From contig NZ_JAFVMH010000001.1 of assembly GCF_017377735.1 (NCBI RefSeq), positions 744,001 through 808,000 of the forward strand: DNA of 64,000 nucleotides, read 5' to 3'. Of the stretch, positions 62,049 through 64,000 are shown in pieces; within the stretch, counting starts at the first letter, position 1; each line of letters begins with the position of its first letter. Source of the stretch: Acetobacter garciniae. Its GTDB lineage: Bacteria; Pseudomonadota; Alphaproteobacteria; Acetobacterales; Acetobacteraceae. The position numbers and the translations under genes are program-made. Under the pieces are notes generated by a model, which saw nothing but the letters and a program-made list of their open reading frames with translations, was not told the DNA's origin and ran no database searches.

Positions 62049-62429
62049 TCAGGGGCGGGTAATCTCGATTTCCACACGCCGCGCGCCTACTTCCATGCCT
62101 TCCACATTGCTGGGGGCACGCGGGGTCTGGATAATGCGGTCGCCCCGCACCCCGTCCTCGAACAGCTTGGCGGTCACGGCCTTGGCGCGGTCGATGGCCA
62201 GCAGCGCATCGGCTGAAAGATTGCTTCCGGCGGCGGCATAGCCTTCCACCTTCACGATACGCGACGGATGGGCGCGGGCCTTGTCGGCGACTTCCGCAAT
62301 GACGGCATTGGCGCCGTCATCCAGCGTGGCGGACTGGTTGGCGAAAAACACCACATATTTACGCGGTGCCTGGGCGGCGCAGGCGCTAAGCAGGCAGAGC
62401 CCCGCAACGGGGATAAGACGACGTATCAT
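62049..62429 (-). CDS. Small OmpA-like lipoprotein
   Basis: A 126-residue protein with a lipoprotein signal (RRLIPVAGLCLLSAC, lipobox L-S-A-C at residue 14-17) and one OmpA/MotB-like domain. The domain pattern is recognisable: VVFFANQSATLDDGA (first strand), ADKARAHPSRIVKVEGYA, LAIDRAKAVTAKLFEDGV and ARRVEIEI at the end. The GHTD segment, whose aspartate contacts peptidoglycan in typical members, reads GYAA here. The ATG at 62429 has GGGA 7 bp upstream. It may still bind the wall weakly. It is 24 bp from the convergent side of recQ, on the same strand. Confidence 0.72.
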   Translation of the reverse strand: MIRRLIPVAGLCLLSACAAQAPRKYVVFFANQSATLDDGANAVIAEVADKARAHPSRIVKVEGYAAAGSNLSADALLAIDRAKAVTAKLFEDGVRGDRIIQTPRAPSNVEGMEVGARRVEIEITRP

Positions 62430-62510
62430 GATAATTCCCGGCTGAAATATTGAAACCGTCCACCCTTGGTGCCCCAGGCGGGTCCAATCCGTCAACTCCG
62501 GGTTGTCCCC

Positions 62511-64000
62511 TCACGCGCTCGCAACCCTGGCGATCCCCCCTGACAGGCGCCAGACCTGGTCCAGTTTTTCCACGCCGGTCAGCCTGTGGGTGATGAGAAT
62601 AACCGTGCGTCCCGTCGTGACGGCATTGAGTGTGAGCAGGAATTCCTGCTCCGTCTGCGCATCCAGCCCGGTTGCGGGTTCGTCCAGAATAAGGATCGGG
62701 GCCTGGGTAAGCAGCGTGCGCGCCAGTGCGATCCGCCTGCCCTGCCCGCCCGAGAGCTTGAGCCCGCCTTCACCCAGCCATGTGTCCAGCCCTTCGGGCA
62801 GGTCGCGCACGACATCGCCAATGGCGGCATCGTCCAGGGCCTGCCACAGATCGGCCTCGGTCGCATCGGGGCGGCCGAGCAGCAGGTTGGCGCGTATCGT
62901 ATCGTCGAACAGATGGGTCGCCTGTGACAGCCAGGCCATGCGCGCGCGCAGGCTGTCGGGGCGGATACGGGCGATGTCTTCCCCGCCCAGGGTGATGGTG
63001 CCCGCCTGCGGGGTCGCCGCACGCAGCAGCAGGGCCGCCAGGCTGGACTTGCCAATGCCCGATGGCCCCAGAATGGCCACGCGTGCCCCTGCGGGAATAT
63101 CAAGGTCCAGCCCCTTGAAAACCCATGCACGCTCATCCGACCAGCGGAAGGCGACATCCGTAAAGCGAATATCCGTACCTGCCGGTGCCTTGGTCAAGGC
63201 GCGGTCGGGGGCGTGGGGCTGGTTTTCGCTGGCAATATCCACCACCCTGACGGCAGCCGCCCCCATGGCTCCGGCTTGCAGCCCGGCACGTGTCAGCGTG
63301 CTGACACTCTCAAATGCGGCAACGCTCAGGAACAGCAGCCCCACGCCTTTCAGGACCGGAATGGCAGGGAACAGGATACCCGCAATCGCCAGCAGCACGA
63401 TGAAAATCGCCGCCTGTCCGGACAGGAACGCCCCCGCATTGGCCAGGGCCGAACGGCGGGCAAGCGCCATCTGGCTTTGCAGAAGTGCCGTATCGCTTGC
63501 CCTGACACGGGCGAGCATGCGCGTTTGCGCGCCAAACGCCCGGATTTCGCGCAGCCCGCCGATCAGGTCCAGTACATTGACACGCAAATGCGCAAGCTGT
63601 GCTGCCATCTGCCCTGCGGCCGCGCGGCCCGAGCGTGCGATGCGCCAGGGAATGACGAACGCCCCGCAGGCAAACAGCACGCCGATCACGACAGCCAGAC
63701 CCACATTGAGCTGGGCCGCGAATACAAGCAGGATCGGAAAGGTCACGCACGCGCAGGCCAGGGGCACGACAATACGCAGGTACAGCCCGTCCAGCGTGCC
63801 GATATCCGATACCAGGCGCGAAAGCATGTCGCCCGCGCGGCGAAAGCCCAGCCCGGCGGCTGCCCCATGGGCGAGCGAGCGGAAAAACCATACCCGCAGA
63901 TCGGCCAGGGCGCGGAACATGGCGTCATGCGCGCACAGGCGTTCAGCGTAGCGTAACACGACGCGGCCGGCACCCACCCATTGCAGGAACGCGGTCGCGA
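62511..64000 (-). CDS. cydC: ABC transporter CydC (5' end cut by the window)
   Basis: A partial, at least 496-residue ABC exporter half-transporter; the start lies beyond the window. The membrane domain covers about the first 300 residues, beginning in the typical GAGRVVLRYAERLCAHD segment of CydC, followed by LRVWFFRSL. The ATPase domain has Walker A GPSGIGKSSLAAL, Q-loop WLSQATHLFDDT, signature LSGGQGRR and Walker B LILDEPATGLD. CydCD exports thiols or otherwise supports cytochrome bd assembly; cydD should lie just past the window end. The frame is open to the final base. Confidence 0.85.
   Translation of the reverse strand, partial: ATAFLQWVGAGRVVLRYAERLCAHDAMFRALADLRVWFFRSLAHGAAAGLGFRRAGDMLSRLVSDIGTLDGLYLRIVVPLACACVTFPILLVFAAQLNVGLAVVIGVLFACGAFVIPWRIARSGRAAAGQMAAQLAHLRVNVLDLIGGLREIRAFGAQTRMLARVRASDTALLQSQMALARRSALANAGAFLSGQAAIFIVLLAIAGILFPAIPVLKGVGLLFLSVAAFESVSTLTRAGLQAGAMGAAAVRVVDIASENQPHAPDRALTKAPAGTDIRFTDVAFRWSDERAWVFKGLDLDIPAGARVAILGPSGIGKSSLAALLLRAATPQAGTITLGGEDIARIRPDSLRARMAWLSQATHLFDDTIRANLLLGRPDATEADLWQALDDAAIGDVVRDLPEGLDTWLGEGGLKLSGGQGRRIALARTLLTQAPILILDEPATGLDAQTEQEFLLTLNAVTTGRTVILITHRLTGVEKLDQVWRLSGGIARVASA

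Overview
The window is a gene-dense, high-GC alphaproteobacterial chromosome segment. It most likely comes from an acetic acid bacterium (Acetobacteraceae, Komagataeibacter/Gluconacetobacter type). The family-level guess rests on protein style, on a pyruvate dehydrogenase E1-beta with a fused lipoyl domain, on a SecG with a long Ala/Pro tail, on a complete glp regulon and on the alphaproteobacterial gene orders pcm-tolC-popZ-valS and ppiD-trpEGDC-moaC. The genus is a guess. I see no prophage, insertion sequence, CRISPR array or rRNA, and nearly all of it is vertically inherited housekeeping DNA.

Layout, left to right. (1) 0.1-4.3 kb: a TerC-type membrane protein, a lytic transglycosylase overlapping pgpA, a CinA C-terminal amidohydrolase and a small exported protein. 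(2) 4.4-11.1 kb, minus strand: pdhA-pdhB-pdhC-lpdA-lipA-ratA, i.e. the whole pyruvate dehydrogenase complex with the enzyme that makes its lipoyl cofactor. (3) 11.2-17.8 kb, minus strand: ppiD-trpE-trpG-trpD-trpC-moaC, tightly overlapping. (4) 18.0-21.8 kb, plus strand: tpiA-secG-pyrG-kdsA. (5) 22.0-28.5 kb, minus strand: dnaA-dnaN-recF-gyrB in the ancestral bacterial order, preceded by rpsT and mutM. (6) 30.1-35.7 kb, plus strand: ubiE-coaBC-dut and a two-gene ABC transporter (duplicated permease plus ATPase with a C-terminal extension) translationally coupled to dut. (7) 35.9-42.2 kb, minus strand: msrA, valS, popZ-like, tolC, pcm-like, then a tRNA-Cys on the plus strand. (8) 42.5-52.5 kb is the most accessory-looking part: an AraC regulator divergent from an aldehyde dehydrogenase, an oxidase/aldehyde dehydrogenase/IclR operon divergent from a class III aminotransferase, and an SDR divergent from a GNAT-like protein. 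(9) 52.5-55.2 kb: nrdR-nusB-thiL and a degenerate PCuAC-like exported protein. (10) 55.3-60.1 kb: glpR-glpD-glpF-glpK with two clear GlpR operators. (11) 60.1-64 kb: recQ, an OmpA-like lipoprotein and a cydC cut by the window end.

The best leads for something not well described are: the uncharacterised amine/amino-acid catabolic cluster at 45.2-50.4 kb, the SDR/GNAT pair at 50.5-52.5 kb (possibly sphingolipid synthesis), a two-hairpin intergenic repeat present twice in convergent gaps (21.9 and 35.8 kb), and several familiar proteins that lack a key residue (MutM zinc ligand, Pcm catalytic Ser, PCuAC copper ligands).
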